Origin: Halobacteriales archaeon QS_1_68_17
GTDB lineage: Archaea; Halobacteriota; Halobacteria; Halobacteriales; Haloarculaceae
Reading direction: 5' to 3'
DNA: 61,596 bases
NCBI GenBank assembly: GCA_003021105.1
Contig: PXRG01000024.1
Coordinates: 1 to 61,596 of the forward strand
Shown in pieces: positions 51,303 to 60,173 of the stretch (positions are counted from its first letter, which is position 1; each line of letters starts with the position of its first letter). Below the pieces are notes generated by a model. It was not told the origin of the DNA. It worked only from the letters and a program-made list of their open reading frames with translations, and made no database searches. The position numbers were made by a program, and so were the translations under genes.

Positions 51303-53375
51303 CTACGCCAGGTCCGCGACCGTCTCGACCACGGCCTCGCGGACGGCGTCGCGCTCGCCGGCGAGGAATTCGAGCCGTCCCTCCCGGGCGCTCCGGACGT
51401 CGAGACCGGCGTCGGACACCGCCTCGTCGACCCGCTCGCCGACCGTCCGTACCGGCACGTCGGCGTCGGTCCGGAGGTGGAGTTCGCTCTCGTGGACGCC
51501 CACGAGCGCGTCGACCTCCTCGCGGTGGCGGCGGAACAGGTCGTCCACGAGGAGTTCGATCGGCGGGAAGTCGAACCGGTGGGTGAACGCCGCGGCGTCC
51601 AGCAGGGCGAACTCCCGGTCGCCGACGGTCCGGCGTTCGAGGTTCGCTTCGGCCGTCTCGACGGCGCGGTCGAGTTTCGTCCGGAACTGCTCGCTGACGT
51701 GGGCCGCGAGGCCGCGGTCCTCCTCGTCGCCGAACAGGAGGTCGGTGATCAGTTCGCGCTTGTCCTCGTAGGAGTGGTAGTAGGCCTCCAGCGCGACCGC
51801 CTCCCTGATCTCCCGGACTGCGTCGGCGTCGTAGCCGGCGTCGGCCGCCGCATCGGCGTACGCGTCCGGGGTGTCCTCCCAGTAGCTCACGGCGGGCAGG
51901 TGTGCCAGGTCCGCGCGGACGTCCTCGTTGACGTGGACGGCCACGCCGGTCGCCAGCGCCGTCGCAGTCGTCTCGTGGGCGGACTCGCCGGGCGAGACGG
52001 CGGCCTCGGCGGTCTCCGCGACCGGGTCGTCGAGGGGCGTATCGACGACCGCCTGGCGGGCCCCGTACACGTCGAGGAGGTCGAACCCGTCGAGCGACTC
52101 GCGGGTGCCGCCGGCCGCCACGAACACGAACAGCGGGTACTTCTCGTCGTGGCGCTCCCAGTCGTCGAGCATCCGGGTCACGTCCGTCGTGGCGTCGCCC
52201 ATGTCGTAGACGGCCCGCTCGACCGGCCGGCGGTCGAAGTAGTGGTACTCGGCGTCGCTCCGGTCGTGGTGGTTCCGCACCAGCGGGAGCGTCGCCCGCT
52301 CGATGGCCACCCCGGCGACGTAGCCGTCCGCGGTCGCGCTGTGCCGGACGACCACCGGCCGGCCCTCGATCACTGCCCGCCTGATCTCTGTCGCCACGTC
52401 GCGGATCGACTCGCCGACGGTCTCGACCGCCGGATCGGGCGCTACCGGGTCGACCGCGTCCGGCCGGGCGATCGTCGCCACGGCGTTCTCCATCCGGTCG
52501 ACGACGGCCTGTGCGCTGTCGCCCTCCAGGGCGACCAGCCCCGTCGTCTCGATCTGGAGTTCGCCGCGCCGGCGTTCGACCTCGCCGTCGAGTCGAACAA
52601 CGTCGCCAGTGTCGATCCCCGGGTAGGCCCGGACGCCGGCTTCCTCGAAGGCGGCGCAGTCGATAGTGCCGGTCTCGTCGCGGAGTTCGAACACTGTCGG
52701 GCCGCTGGTCTGCCTGACCCCCGTGATCTCGCCTTCGACCCTGACCGCCTCGCCGACGTGGTCCTCGAGCGCGTCGACGGTCACGTTGGTCGGCTCATCG
52801 ACGACCGTCGCGCTCCCGCTGGCCGCCGCGGTGCCGCCGTCCTCGCCCGCGACTTCCGTCGATCCCGCGCTCACGCTGGCGGTCGTTCGTGTCGCCGACT
52901 CCTGGGGTTCGCTCTCGCCCCCCGACGCGTCGCCCGACCCGCCGTCCGAACCGCCGCTCGCGTCCGAATCGTCCGTCGCGTCCGATTCCTGTTCGGCCGG
53001 GACGGCGTGGTCGCGGTCCGGGTCGTCGATCAGCGCGCCGCGGAACTCGCGTTCCGACTGGCGGATCGACCAGCCCAAATCGACGTTGCCGTTGTCCCGG
53101 ATGTCGGTCACCTGGACGTAGACGGTCTCGCCCGGGTCCCAGTCTAAGTTGTCGAGACGCCGGTCCAGTTCGCTCCGGTGGAGGAGGCCGGTCACGCGGT
53201 CGCCGATGTCGACGAAGACCCCGAACTCGGCGAACCCGTCGACCGAACCGCGGTAGTAGCGGCCGGTCGTCAACTGCCCGGGGTGGTCGCCGCGGAACTC
53301 GAACACGACATCCTCTTCGTGGATCTCACAGATCGATCCGTCGACAGATTTGCCGCAGATGATACACGATCCCAT
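51303..53375 (-). CDS. Zinc ribbon, S1, OB-fold and DHH-type phosphoesterase protein (RecJ-like)
   Basis: A 690-residue nucleic-acid protein. A small zinc motif (SCIICGKSVDGSICEIHEED) is followed by an S1 RNA-binding domain (about 35-105, RGSVDGFAEFGVFVDIGDRV). A low-complexity Asp/Ser/Gly stretch (about 130-185) precedes an OB-fold (about 195-275, VRVEGEITGVRQTSGPTVFE). The DHH/DHHA1 phosphoesterase region follows. The first DHH metal motif reads VRHSATADGYVAG, so one expected His and one Asp are Ser and Thr, while later motifs (YHYFDRRPVER, DDWERHDEKYPLF) are conserved. Catalysis may be altered. Such proteins are RecJ-like exonucleases or Cdc45-like scaffolds. ATG 53375 puts the zinc finger at the start. 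Confidence 0.85.
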   Translation of the reverse strand: MGSCIICGKSVDGSICEIHEEDVVFEFRGDHPGQLTTGRYYRGSVDGFAEFGVFVDIGDRVTGLLHRSELDRRLDNLDWDPGETVYVQVTDIRDNGNVDLGWSIRQSEREFRGALIDDPDRDHAVPAEQESDATDDSDASGGSDGGSGDASGGESEPQESATRTTASVSAGSTEVAGEDGGTAAASGSATVVDEPTNVTVDALEDHVGEAVRVEGEITGVRQTSGPTVFELRDETGTIDCAAFEEAGVRAYPGIDTGDVVRLDGEVERRRGELQIETTGLVALEGDSAQAVVDRMENAVATIARPDAVDPVAPDPAVETVGESIRDVATEIRRAVIEGRPVVVRHSATADGYVAGVAIERATLPLVRNHHDRSDAEYHYFDRRPVERAVYDMGDATTDVTRMLDDWERHDEKYPLFVFVAAGGTRESLDGFDLLDVYGARQAVVDTPLDDPVAETAEAAVSPGESAHETTATALATGVAVHVNEDVRADLAHLPAVSYWEDTPDAYADAAADAGYDADAVREIREAVALEAYYHSYEDKRELITDLLFGDEEDRGLAAHVSEQFRTKLDRAVETAEANLERRTVGDREFALLDAAAFTHRFDFPPIELLVDDLFRRHREEVDALVGVHESELHLRTDADVPVRTVGERVDEAVSDAGLDVRSAREGRLEFLAGERDAVREAVVETVADLA

Positions 53376-53439
53376 TAGGCGGTGAAAGTGGGTCCGGCCT
53401 AAAACGGTTTCCGAAACGCTCCGCGGAACGCTCCGGGTG

Positions 53440-53703
53440 CTACTCGAACACGCGGCTGTCGTCTTCGAGCAGCTCGATCCCCCTGGCGACCTCCTGGGCC
53501 TGCCCGGGGAAGAGGGCGATCTCGACCTCGTTGCCCTCGTCGTCCGCGAAGGCCAGTTTGACCCGTTCGTCGCCGAACTCCCTGACCTCGACCGCGTCCA
53601 CGTCGTACAGTTTCGCCTCCGCGGCGGCGGTGGACGCGCCGACGTGCTTGATCGCACCCTCCTTGAGTTCGAACGTCAGACCGTCGATGTCGAGCGTGAT
53701 CAC
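53440..53703 (-). CDS. Small conserved acidic protein
   Basis: An 87-residue protein, MITLDIDGLTFELKEGAIKH, mostly predicted beta strands (LAFADDEGNEVEIALFPGQ) with a C-terminal helix (AQEVARGIELLEDDSRVFE). I recall similar haloarchaeal proteins but no function. It follows the Yip1-like gene by 24 bp and precedes the DHH gene on the same strand, so a three-gene unit is possible. Confidence 0.7.
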   Translation of the reverse strand: MITLDIDGLTFELKEGAIKHVGASTAAAEAKLYDVDAVEVREFGDERVKLAFADDEGNEVEIALFPGQAQEVARGIELLEDDSRVFE

Positions 53704-53727
53704 ACCGGCCGTACGCCCCGGCCCGGA

Positions 53728-54348
53728 TTAAAAGGCCCCGGCTCCGGCCAGCAGCGACGACGCGGCCGCGAACCCCCTGAACCCGTAGCCGAAGATCACT
53801 GCGGCCGGAATCGCCGCCACCACCGCCGCACGCGGGAGCGAGACGTCGTGGACCTGGCCGGTACCGATCACCAGCAGGGCGGTCCCGTACGCGGCACACG
53901 CCACCCGGAGCGCCGGGAACGGCAGTCCCGCGAACAGGCAGGGGGCGGTGGCGTAGCCCAGCACCTGCACGGTTTCGCTGACGCCGCCCCGTTCCGGCGC
54001 GAACGGGATCAGAAAGAGCGTCTGGAGCGCCGCCGTCAGGTGGAGGGTGGCCGGCGTCACGAGCATCACGGCCAGCGCCACCACGAGCGCCGCGGACGCG
54101 AGCGGCCGCCCCCCGAACACGGGGTAGGCGGCCACGCCGAGCGCGTACCGCGAGAGTTCCTCGGCGAGGACGACCGCACCCGCGAAGACGAGGCCGGGTG
54201 CCTGGTCGCCCGGCGCGACCCCCGTCCGGAAGAACCGGCGGGGCTGCACAACCACCTCGACCCAGGCCCGCACGAGGGCGACCGGTCCCCGGTCCCGACC
54301 GCCCGTCGGGTTCTCGACCCACTGTGTCACACCCTCCTCTTGTGACAC
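53728..54348 (-). CDS. Yip1-domain family membrane protein
   Basis: A 206-residue protein. WVEVVVQPRRFFRTGVAPGD is the typical YIP1 N-terminal motif. It is followed by five helices, for example APGLVFAGAVVLAEELSRYA, LVVALAVMLVTPATLHLTAA and VSLPRAAVVAAIPAAVIFGY. Function in archaea is unknown. First gene of the possible unit with the small acidic protein. Confidence 0.8.
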   Translation of the reverse strand: MSQEEGVTQWVENPTGGRDRGPVALVRAWVEVVVQPRRFFRTGVAPGDQAPGLVFAGAVVLAEELSRYALGVAAYPVFGGRPLASAALVVALAVMLVTPATLHLTAALQTLFLIPFAPERGGVSETVQVLGYATAPCLFAGLPFPALRVACAAYGTALLVIGTGQVHDVSLPRAAVVAAIPAAVIFGYGFRGFAAASSLLAGAGAF

Positions 54349-54446
54349 GAACAGTATGACGGTTGCGCCTCGGAGCGGCCGGAAGGTACCGCCTGACGCG
54401 GTTTGTCAGCGCGTAACAAAGTCCCGGCGGTACTGTCCAGACAGCA

Positions 54447-55073
54447 ATGGGACTGACGCGACTGCCCGGCATCGTCGTGTTCACCGTCGTCGAGACGGTC
54501 ACGCTCGGGGCGTGGCTGGCGCTGGTCTCGGGCGTGCCGGTCGACTCGCCGCTGGCCGTCGTCGGCGTAATCGTGCTCTTCGTGGGGCTGACGGTCGAGG
54601 GAATCCTCACGGACGTGACGTTCAACGGGCTCAGCCTCGACCTGCCGTTTCTCGGCATCCTCGGGTTCAGCCTGGCGGAGACGGTAATCTGGGTCGTCTG
54701 GCTGGGCGTCGCCGACCGCGTCGGCGGCCTCGCGGGCATCCTCGGTGCCGGCGTCCTGCTGGCGGTGCTTTTCGTCCCGCAACACTCCATCGAGGACAAC
54801 GTCCTGGGTCGCCGGGACGCCCTGTCGAACCTGCTGCTCGGCGGGACCGTCGGGTTCAGCATCGTCGAGGCCGTCGGCGCGACTGTGTGGCTGGCGCTGG
54901 TCAGGCGCGGCGGGCGCGTGCTCGACGCGCTCGGCGTCGACCTCCCAGCGCTGGGCGGGTCGACCCTCGTCGAACCGGCGGCCCTGGTGGGTCTGCTCGC
55001 GTTGCTGGTGGTCTTGCTCGTCGAGCACCTGATCGCCTCGGGGTTCAACCGCCGGATGCAGCGGCTCGCCTAG
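54447..55073 (+). CDS. Six-helix membrane protein of unknown function
   Basis: A 208-residue integral membrane protein with about six helices, for example IVVFTVVETVTLGAWLALV, FLGILGFSLAETVIWVVWLG and LVGLLALLVVLLVEHLIASG. It shows an internal repeat: the first, third and fifth segments all contain a VETVTLGAWLAL-type motif (VETV, AETV, VEAV each followed by W). No family is recognised. The stop shares CTAG with the convergent flavin reductase gene. Confidence 0.72.
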   Translation: MGLTRLPGIVVFTVVETVTLGAWLALVSGVPVDSPLAVVGVIVLFVGLTVEGILTDVTFNGLSLDLPFLGILGFSLAETVIWVVWLGVADRVGGLAGILGAGVLLAVLFVPQHSIEDNVLGRRDALSNLLLGGTVGFSIVEAVGATVWLALVRRGGRVLDALGVDLPALGGSTLVEPAALVGLLALLVVLLVEHLIASGFNRRMQRLA

Positions 55074-55651
55074 TCGACCGCGCCGACGTTCTCCTCGCTC
55101 TCGAAGCTGTGGGGGTCGGGTTCGATGTTGGCGTACTGGACCGCCCGGCGGCCCAGCGTCGCCACCCGCTCGGCGATGCTTTCGGTCGCCAGTTCCCCGT
55201 TCTCGAACTGCTTGTATGCCCGCGGGAGTGCGGCCTGATGGGGGATCACCCACGCGTCGAGCGCCCGACAGACCGAGCGCAGGTGTTCCAGCGCCGTGAT
55301 CGGGAAACTGCCGCCCGAGACGCCAAGCAGACCGACTGTTTTGTTCTCGAACTCGTCGAACCCGCAGTAGTCGAGGGCGTTTTTCAGCGGCGCCGAGTAC
55401 GAGCCGTGGTACATCGGCGTCCCGAGGAGAATCGCGTCGGCGTCACGCACCCGTCGCTTCAGTTCGACCGCGTCCCCCGCCTCGTCGGCGTCCGCGTCGA
55501 ACACCGGGAGGTCGTAGTTCCTGAGGTCCATCAGTTCCGTGCTCGCGCCGGCCCCCTCGGCCGCCGCCAGGGCGTGCCGGAGGGCCTTCCGCGTGTGGCT
55601 GTCGTCCCGGAGACTGCCACAGATTGCGATGACGTGAATGTCCTGTGCCAT
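55070..55651 (-). CDS. NADPH-dependent FMN reductase (flavodoxin-like)
   Basis: A 193-residue flavoprotein. ICGSLRDDSHTRKALRHAL is the FMN phosphate-binding loop. LLGTPMYHGSYSAPLKNALD and GVSGGSFPITALEHLRSVCR bind the isoalloxazine ring. It resembles ArsH/SsuE-type NAD(P)H reductases of FMN, azo compounds or quinones. Length is normal and it is monocistronic. Confidence 0.9.
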   Translation of the reverse strand: MAQDIHVIAICGSLRDDSHTRKALRHALAAAEGAGASTELMDLRNYDLPVFDADADEAGDAVELKRRVRDADAILLGTPMYHGSYSAPLKNALDYCGFDEFENKTVGLLGVSGGSFPITALEHLRSVCRALDAWVIPHQAALPRAYKQFENGELATESIAERVATLGRRAVQYANIEPDPHSFESEENVGAVD

Positions 55652-55751
55652 CGGGGTCGTTTCGACCAGCCCACGGAATAACGTACCGCAACGAACAATC
55701 GGAGACCCCGGCGACGGCGTCGCCACCGGAGGACGGGCGGGGTTTCCCCGG

Positions 55752-55985
55752 CTACTGCGTTGGCAGGTCCGCGACGAACTCTTTCGGCCCGCGACGTTCG
55801 ACGGTGTAGCCGTCGGCGTCGAACGAGTCGACTCCGGCCTCGAACTCGTAAAACAGCGGCTTCGGATCGTGGTCGTTGACGATGCGGAGTCGTTCGCCGG
55901 CCGCTATGGCCGCGAACGCGTCGTGGATCATCGGGTGACGCTCCGACGAGGGGACGTCTCTTAGATCGAGTTTCTCCGCTGGCAT
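55752..55985 (-). CDS. DUF2249 domain protein
   Basis: A 77-residue protein starting MPAEKLDLRDVPSSERHPMI, with ERLRIVNDHDPKPLFYEFEA, the DUF2249 pattern (LDxR...RH, NDHDPxPL). Members accompany nitrogen-oxide and haem-related proteins and may bind metal through the conserved His and Asp. No such partner is next to it. I start at ATG 55985 because upstream residues are atypical. Confidence 0.85.
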   Translation of the reverse strand: MPAEKLDLRDVPSSERHPMIHDAFAAIAAGERLRIVNDHDPKPLFYEFEAGVDSFDADGYTVERRGPKEFVADLPTQ

Positions 55986-56111
55986 CGGAACGGATTTGAT
56001 CCCGGCCGGATGAGGCAGTTGCCCCGAACCCGTTCGGTCGGCCGCCCGTACGGTCGGCTCCCGCCGTGTAGACGCCACGTCGTACCGGACGGGCAGGAAC
56101 GGATCTCGCTG

Positions 56112-56747
56112 TCAGCCGATCGTGTCCTCGTTACCGGGCGTCACGACATCATCGAACAGCGACCGGAACTTGATGACCGTCTGTTCGTCGTGGGCCGCCG
56201 GGTCCATGTGGTAGTGGGCCCGCGCGCCGACGGTTTCGACCTGCCGGATGAGGGTGTAGAAGAACCTGAACGCCTGTTCCTCGCCCACGAACTCGATCAG
56301 ATCCGTCACCGTGTGGAAACAAAGCACTGTCCCGGCCGCGTCGCGCTCGGAGAGCGCGTCGTTGATGGCGATGCCGAGACGGATCAGGTCGCTCCGGTCG
56401 CCGATACTCCGGACGGACACCGTCCCCTCGCCGACGGTCGTCGTGCTGTTCGACTGGCGGCGCTCCCCGACGCTTATGACCGCGACGTCGTCGAACCGGC
56501 CGTCGGGTCCTTCCCGCCAGGTCCGGAAGCGGCGCTGGGCCTGCTGGGCGTACGAGACCAGCACCGCGGCGGCGTTCTTGCCCCCGATTGCGGACAGGTC
56601 CGCACATGCCTCGCGCTCGGTTTCGCTCGACCTGGGCGCGAATACCAGTGTATTCGAACCTCCCTTCGGCATCCCCCCACCGTCGGAACCGTCGTATAGC
56701 GCGAAGTCGCCGGCTACCCCCGGTTCCACGTTATCTCCCCGTGACAT
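56112..56747 (-). CDS. RecA-like haloarchaeal protein (DUF7504-like)
   Basis: A 211-residue protein with a RecA/KaiC-like layout but no clear Walker A. SNTLVFAPRSSETEREACAD stands in the P-loop position. VLVSYAQQAQRRFRTW, FDDVAVISVGERRQS and the Walker B-like strand AGTVLCFHTVTDLIEFVGEE follow, then FRFFYTLIRQVETVGARAHY. I believe this is the family catalogued as DUF7504, often near sensor proteins in haloarchaea. A TATA box (AATTATAAG) lies upstream near 56777-56785. It is divergent from the signal peptidase gene. Confidence 0.7.
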   Translation of the reverse strand: MSRGDNVEPGVAGDFALYDGSDGGGMPKGGSNTLVFAPRSSETEREACADLSAIGGKNAAAVLVSYAQQAQRRFRTWREGPDGRFDDVAVISVGERRQSNSTTTVGEGTVSVRSIGDRSDLIRLGIAINDALSERDAAGTVLCFHTVTDLIEFVGEEQAFRFFYTLIRQVETVGARAHYHMDPAAHDEQTVIKFRSLFDDVVTPGNEDTIG

Positions 56748-56952
56748 GCGGCTACGGGTTCTATTACCGTACTCCCTTATAATTCTTGATACGCGTTCGC
56801 GGCTCGAACCGCGGGGTGCCGCATGGAGGGCGTCGTTCGGACCCGCGACTGCCCGGTTTCGAGAGAACAGTTGTCCGACACGTATTTGCGGCCGGAGCCT
56901 CCTACCCACACTCTATGTACCGGCGGGTGGCAGGCGGGGTGACGAGCGACTG

Positions 56953-58074
56953 ATGCTCCGGCGCACACTCGGGACTGTGGCGACAGTCGGTCTCGTCGTT
57001 CTCGTCGGCGGCCTCCTGGTCGGGCAGTTGCTCGGCCAGCCGATGGTCCTCGGCTACGTCAGTTCCGACAGCATGGAGCCGACGCTCTCCGAGGGCGACG
57101 GGTTCGTGGCGATCCCGGCGTATCTCGCCGGCGACCCCGATCCGGGCGACGTGGTAGTGTTCGACGCCAAGGAACTCAACGACGGGGAACTCACCACCCA
57201 CCGGATCGTCGACCGGACGGAGGACGGGTACGTCACGAAAGGCGACGCCAACCCCTTCACCGACCAGGACGGCGGCGAACCCCCAGTGACCGACAGCCAG
57301 ATCAAGGCGCACGCGCTCCAGGTCAACGGCGATGTCGTGGGCATCCCGTACGTCGGGACCCTGATTTCCGTCGTCCGGGGAGTGCTCGCCGCGCCGTTCG
57401 CCTTCCTGGGGGTCGAGCGCGCGGGGACGGTACTGATCGGACTCGGAGTCGCGCTGTTCGTGCTGGCCGGGGCCGCAGGGCGAGAGACCCGGCCGACGAA
57501 CCGGTCGCGCGACCGCCGGCACGTGCTCAGGGCCTGGGTGCTCGTACTCGCCGCGGCGGTACTCGTGACCGGGGCGGCCACCGCCGCAATGCTGGTCCCC
57601 CAGCAGGTCCACCAGGTCCCGGTGATCAGCACCGACGAACCGACGTCGGACCCGCTCGTGGGCGCGCCGGAGACGACCACCCGCATCTCGGCGGAGTTCC
57701 ACAACAGCGGCGTGATCCCGGTCCTCGTGATCCTGGAGCCGGTCGGCTCCGGCGTGTCGGTCGACCCCGACCGCACGATCATCGGACACGACGAACGGGT
57801 CGAGGCGACTTTCGTCATGCCGGTTCCGGAAGAGACCGGCGAGTACCAGCGCTACGTCCGGGAGTCGAGATACCTGCTCGTCCTCCCGGAGGGGATCATC
57901 CTGTGGCTCCACCGTATCCATCCGCTCGTCGCGCTGCTGGCCGTCGACGCGGTCGTGGCCCTGTTCGTCGTCTCGGCGTCGGTCCTGTTTTTCGGCACCG
58001 GCTACCTCCGGATCAGGTCCGGCCCGGACCACGTCTCGCTCCGGGAGCGTCTCAGACGCCGGCTGCGGGGTTAG
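56953..58074 (+). CDS. Type I signal peptidase, SipW/Sec11-like, with C-terminal membrane extension
   Basis: A 373-residue membrane protease. The S26 domain follows the first helix (VATVGLVVLVGGLLVGQLLG). The nucleophile Ser40 lies in YVSSDSMEPTLSEGD and the general base His83 in GELTTHRIVDRTEDGYVTKG, the Ser-His dyad of ER/archaeal Sec11 and SipW rather than the bacterial Ser-Lys. After a helix near residue 160 there are two more (VLVLAAAVLVTGAATAAMLV and HPLVALLAVDAVVALFVVSA) around an external beta domain (residues about 215-305), not present in ordinary Sec11. It lies beside TasA-like genes, which fits a dedicated peptidase. It overlaps the convergent gene by 23 bp. Confidence 0.88.
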   Translation: MLRRTLGTVATVGLVVLVGGLLVGQLLGQPMVLGYVSSDSMEPTLSEGDGFVAIPAYLAGDPDPGDVVVFDAKELNDGELTTHRIVDRTEDGYVTKGDANPFTDQDGGEPPVTDSQIKAHALQVNGDVVGIPYVGTLISVVRGVLAAPFAFLGVERAGTVLIGLGVALFVLAGAAGRETRPTNRSRDRRHVLRAWVLVLAAAVLVTGAATAAMLVPQQVHQVPVISTDEPTSDPLVGAPETTTRISAEFHNSGVIPVLVILEPVGSGVSVDPDRTIIGHDERVEATFVMPVPEETGEYQRYVRESRYLLVLPEGIILWLHRIHPLVALLAVDAVVALFVVSASVLFFGTGYLRIRSGPDHVSLRERLRRRLRG

Positions 58075-59965
58075 ACTGTCCGATCTCGGTGCTGGCCCGC
58101 GCTCGCCGGCTGCCGCTACCCGCTTTGCCGACGGCCCGGACCGTCACCGTCCCGCTCCCGACGGTCAGGCCGTCGAAAAGCCATACCTGCTCCCCCGTCG
58201 CGGCGAACCCGACCCCGGCGTCCACGTCGATCGTTTTGCCCGCGACGCGCGTTCCCTCGGCGTCGAACACGTCTATCTCGACCGTTTCGACGGCCCCGCC
58301 AACGGCGTCGACTCTGAGATCGAGTTCGACCGCGCGGGCGTCGGGGTTCCATCGGGCGTTCCGGGCCTCGACGCGCGGGGGACGCCCCCCGACGGCGCTC
58401 CCCAGGGCGGCCGCGAGGGACCGGCCGCCGGTCCGGAGGCGGCCGGGCAGCGACGACCGGACCGCGATCCCGACGCCGACGACCGCCAAACCGACGATCG
58501 ATCCGAGCGCCGCCGGCGAGGCGTCGAGCGGCGACACCGACAGCGTCATCGACCCGCCGCCGGTCGCCCCCGTCACGACGGTAGTCTCGTTGCGCCCGGT
58601 CGCGCCGTACTCGTCTTCGACCGACACGCGGACCTGCTCGCTCTCCGCGGTGAAGACGTGCTGGACCTCCGTTCCGGTCGCGGTCGTCCCGTCGGCGAAC
58701 GTCCAGGTCACCGTGGCGTTCCCGACGTCGTTGGTCACGTTCGCCCGGAGCGTCGTGGGTTCGCCCCGCGTGACGTTCGCCGGCGTCTCGATGCTGACGG
58801 TGGGATCGTCGTTGACGACGACCTCGCGCCGGGTCGTATCGGTTTGACTGTACGCGTCGGTGACCGTCAGCGAGACGTTGTAGCGACCCGGTTCGTCGAA
58901 CCGGGTCTGGATTTCCTGGCCCCGGATCCGCGTCCCGTTGGGCAGCGTCCACTCGTACTGGACCCGCGGTTCGAGGAAGACGGCGAAGACGCTGAACCCG
59001 GGCGTTCTGGTTTCGAGGGTGACCGTCCCCTCCCCGCTCTCGGTCGCCCGCGTCGGGAGGATCTGCCACCCCTGGTCGGTGAGGCGGCCGACGCGGACTG
59101 CCGTCGGGTCGGCTCCCCGTAGCCGGTCCCGGTCCATGCGGAACCGGAGCGTGGCCGGTTCGTCCCGCCAACGCTCGGCAGTCGAGATATCGACGACGCC
59201 GCCCGTGCGACGCTGCTGGTCGATCCCGGACGCGGCGGTCACGATGGAGTGCCAACCGAGTAGTCTCACCGGCCCGCCCGCCCGGACGACGGTCTCGCCC
59301 TGCACCCGGCCGGAGATGCTGATAACCGCTCGCGGGCGCGACCGGCCGCGGTCCGCGGGCAGTTCGTCGAGGACCGTCACCGAGACGGCGTCCGAGGGAA
59401 CCTCGCCGTCCGCCAGGTCGACGAGGGACGTCGGGGCGTCGGGCGGGCCGGCCGGCGGTTCACCTGGGGCCGACCCCCCGGTGCCACCGCCATCGCCGCC
59501 GTCGCCACCCCCGGACGTGCTGTCGAGCGCCTCGGCGTGGACGGTGATCGTCGCCTCGTCGGGGACCGATCCGCGGGTGTCGATCTCGAAGCCGACCGAC
59601 AGTTCCTCGCCGGACCGGAGTTCGACGGCCTCGGCGCGGCTGTCGATTGGCTGTCCGCTCCCGTCGTAGACCGTGATTCCGGCGTCCGCGTCCACCGTGA
59701 CCCAAACGCGGGCCGCCGTCGACCCGTTGGCCGCGATCCTGACGACGTCGTCGGCTCTCGTCGTCGCGCGGTCGTTCAGCCGGTCGAAGTCCACGCGGAG
59801 TTCGCCGTCCTCGACGGTCGCGTACTCCCCGTTCGGTCCCTCGGACGGGGCGATGGTGAGGGCTCCCCCGGTCCCCGCATCGTCCTCGCCCATCGTCACG
59901 GCCGCGGTCGGGACTGCCAGGGCGACGGCGATCACGGCGGCGACGACGAACGAACGGGCCAGCAT
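58052..59965 (-). CDS. Large secreted surface protein: TasA/DUF1102-like N-domain, PKD-type domains, membrane anchor
   Basis: A 637-residue exported protein. The signal peptide is MLARSFVVAAVIAVALAVPT. Residues about 35-150 (ATVEDGELRVDFDRLNDRAT, DDVVRIAANGSTAARVWVTV) follow the same pattern as the neighbouring DUF1102-like protein. A Gly-rich linker (about 150-172) leads to a beta region (SVSVTVLDELPADRGRSR-like) and two PKD/Ig-like domains (VQYEWTLPNGTRIRGQEIQT; VTWTFADGTTATGTEVQHVF). One membrane helix (ALGSIVGLAVVGVGIAVRSS) at about 485-505 precedes a 130-residue C-terminal beta domain. It could be an anchor or cap for a TasA-like fibre. It is divergent from the DUF1102-like gene across 208 bp. 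Confidence 0.75.
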   Translation of the reverse strand: MLARSFVVAAVIAVALAVPTAAVTMGEDDAGTGGALTIAPSEGPNGEYATVEDGELRVDFDRLNDRATTRADDVVRIAANGSTAARVWVTVDADAGITVYDGSGQPIDSRAEAVELRSGEELSVGFEIDTRGSVPDEATITVHAEALDSTSGGGDGGDGGGTGGSAPGEPPAGPPDAPTSLVDLADGEVPSDAVSVTVLDELPADRGRSRPRAVISISGRVQGETVVRAGGPVRLLGWHSIVTAASGIDQQRRTGGVVDISTAERWRDEPATLRFRMDRDRLRGADPTAVRVGRLTDQGWQILPTRATESGEGTVTLETRTPGFSVFAVFLEPRVQYEWTLPNGTRIRGQEIQTRFDEPGRYNVSLTVTDAYSQTDTTRREVVVNDDPTVSIETPANVTRGEPTTLRANVTNDVGNATVTWTFADGTTATGTEVQHVFTAESEQVRVSVEDEYGATGRNETTVVTGATGGGSMTLSVSPLDASPAALGSIVGLAVVGVGIAVRSSLPGRLRTGGRSLAAALGSAVGGRPPRVEARNARWNPDARAVELDLRVDAVGGAVETVEIDVFDAEGTRVAGKTIDVDAGVGFAATGEQVWLFDGLTVGSGTVTVRAVGKAGSGSRRARASTEIGQSNPAAGV

Positions 59966-60029
59966 TCCCTTGGAAGGACATGTGATCCTACTCCCTTCGT
60001 ATTAGTCCGCGTGAACGCGCGCACGATCG

Positions 60030-60101
60030 GCTTGAAATAGAAAACGGAGGTTTCAGACACTTCTATCCAGGTTTCAAGCACCCCTTTCCGTTCTTTCAAG
60101 C
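60030..60101. promoter_or_regulatory. Four phased TTTCAAGC-type boxes in the divergent promoter region
   Basis: GCTTGAAA (60030-60037, inverted), TTTCAGAC (60051-60058), TTTCAAGC (60072-60079) and TTTCAAGC (60094-60101) are spaced 21, 21 and 22 bases apart, two helical turns each. They lie 73-144 bases before the DUF1102-like gene and 65-136 bases before the divergent PKD gene. This looks like an array for cooperative binding of a regulator on one face of the DNA. Confidence 0.55.
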
Positions 60102-60173
60102 TCCCTAAGGTAAAGTGGGCAGGGGGTTTAGGGAGGCTCACAACACGCACAATGCGTGACAGGTGACACAACC

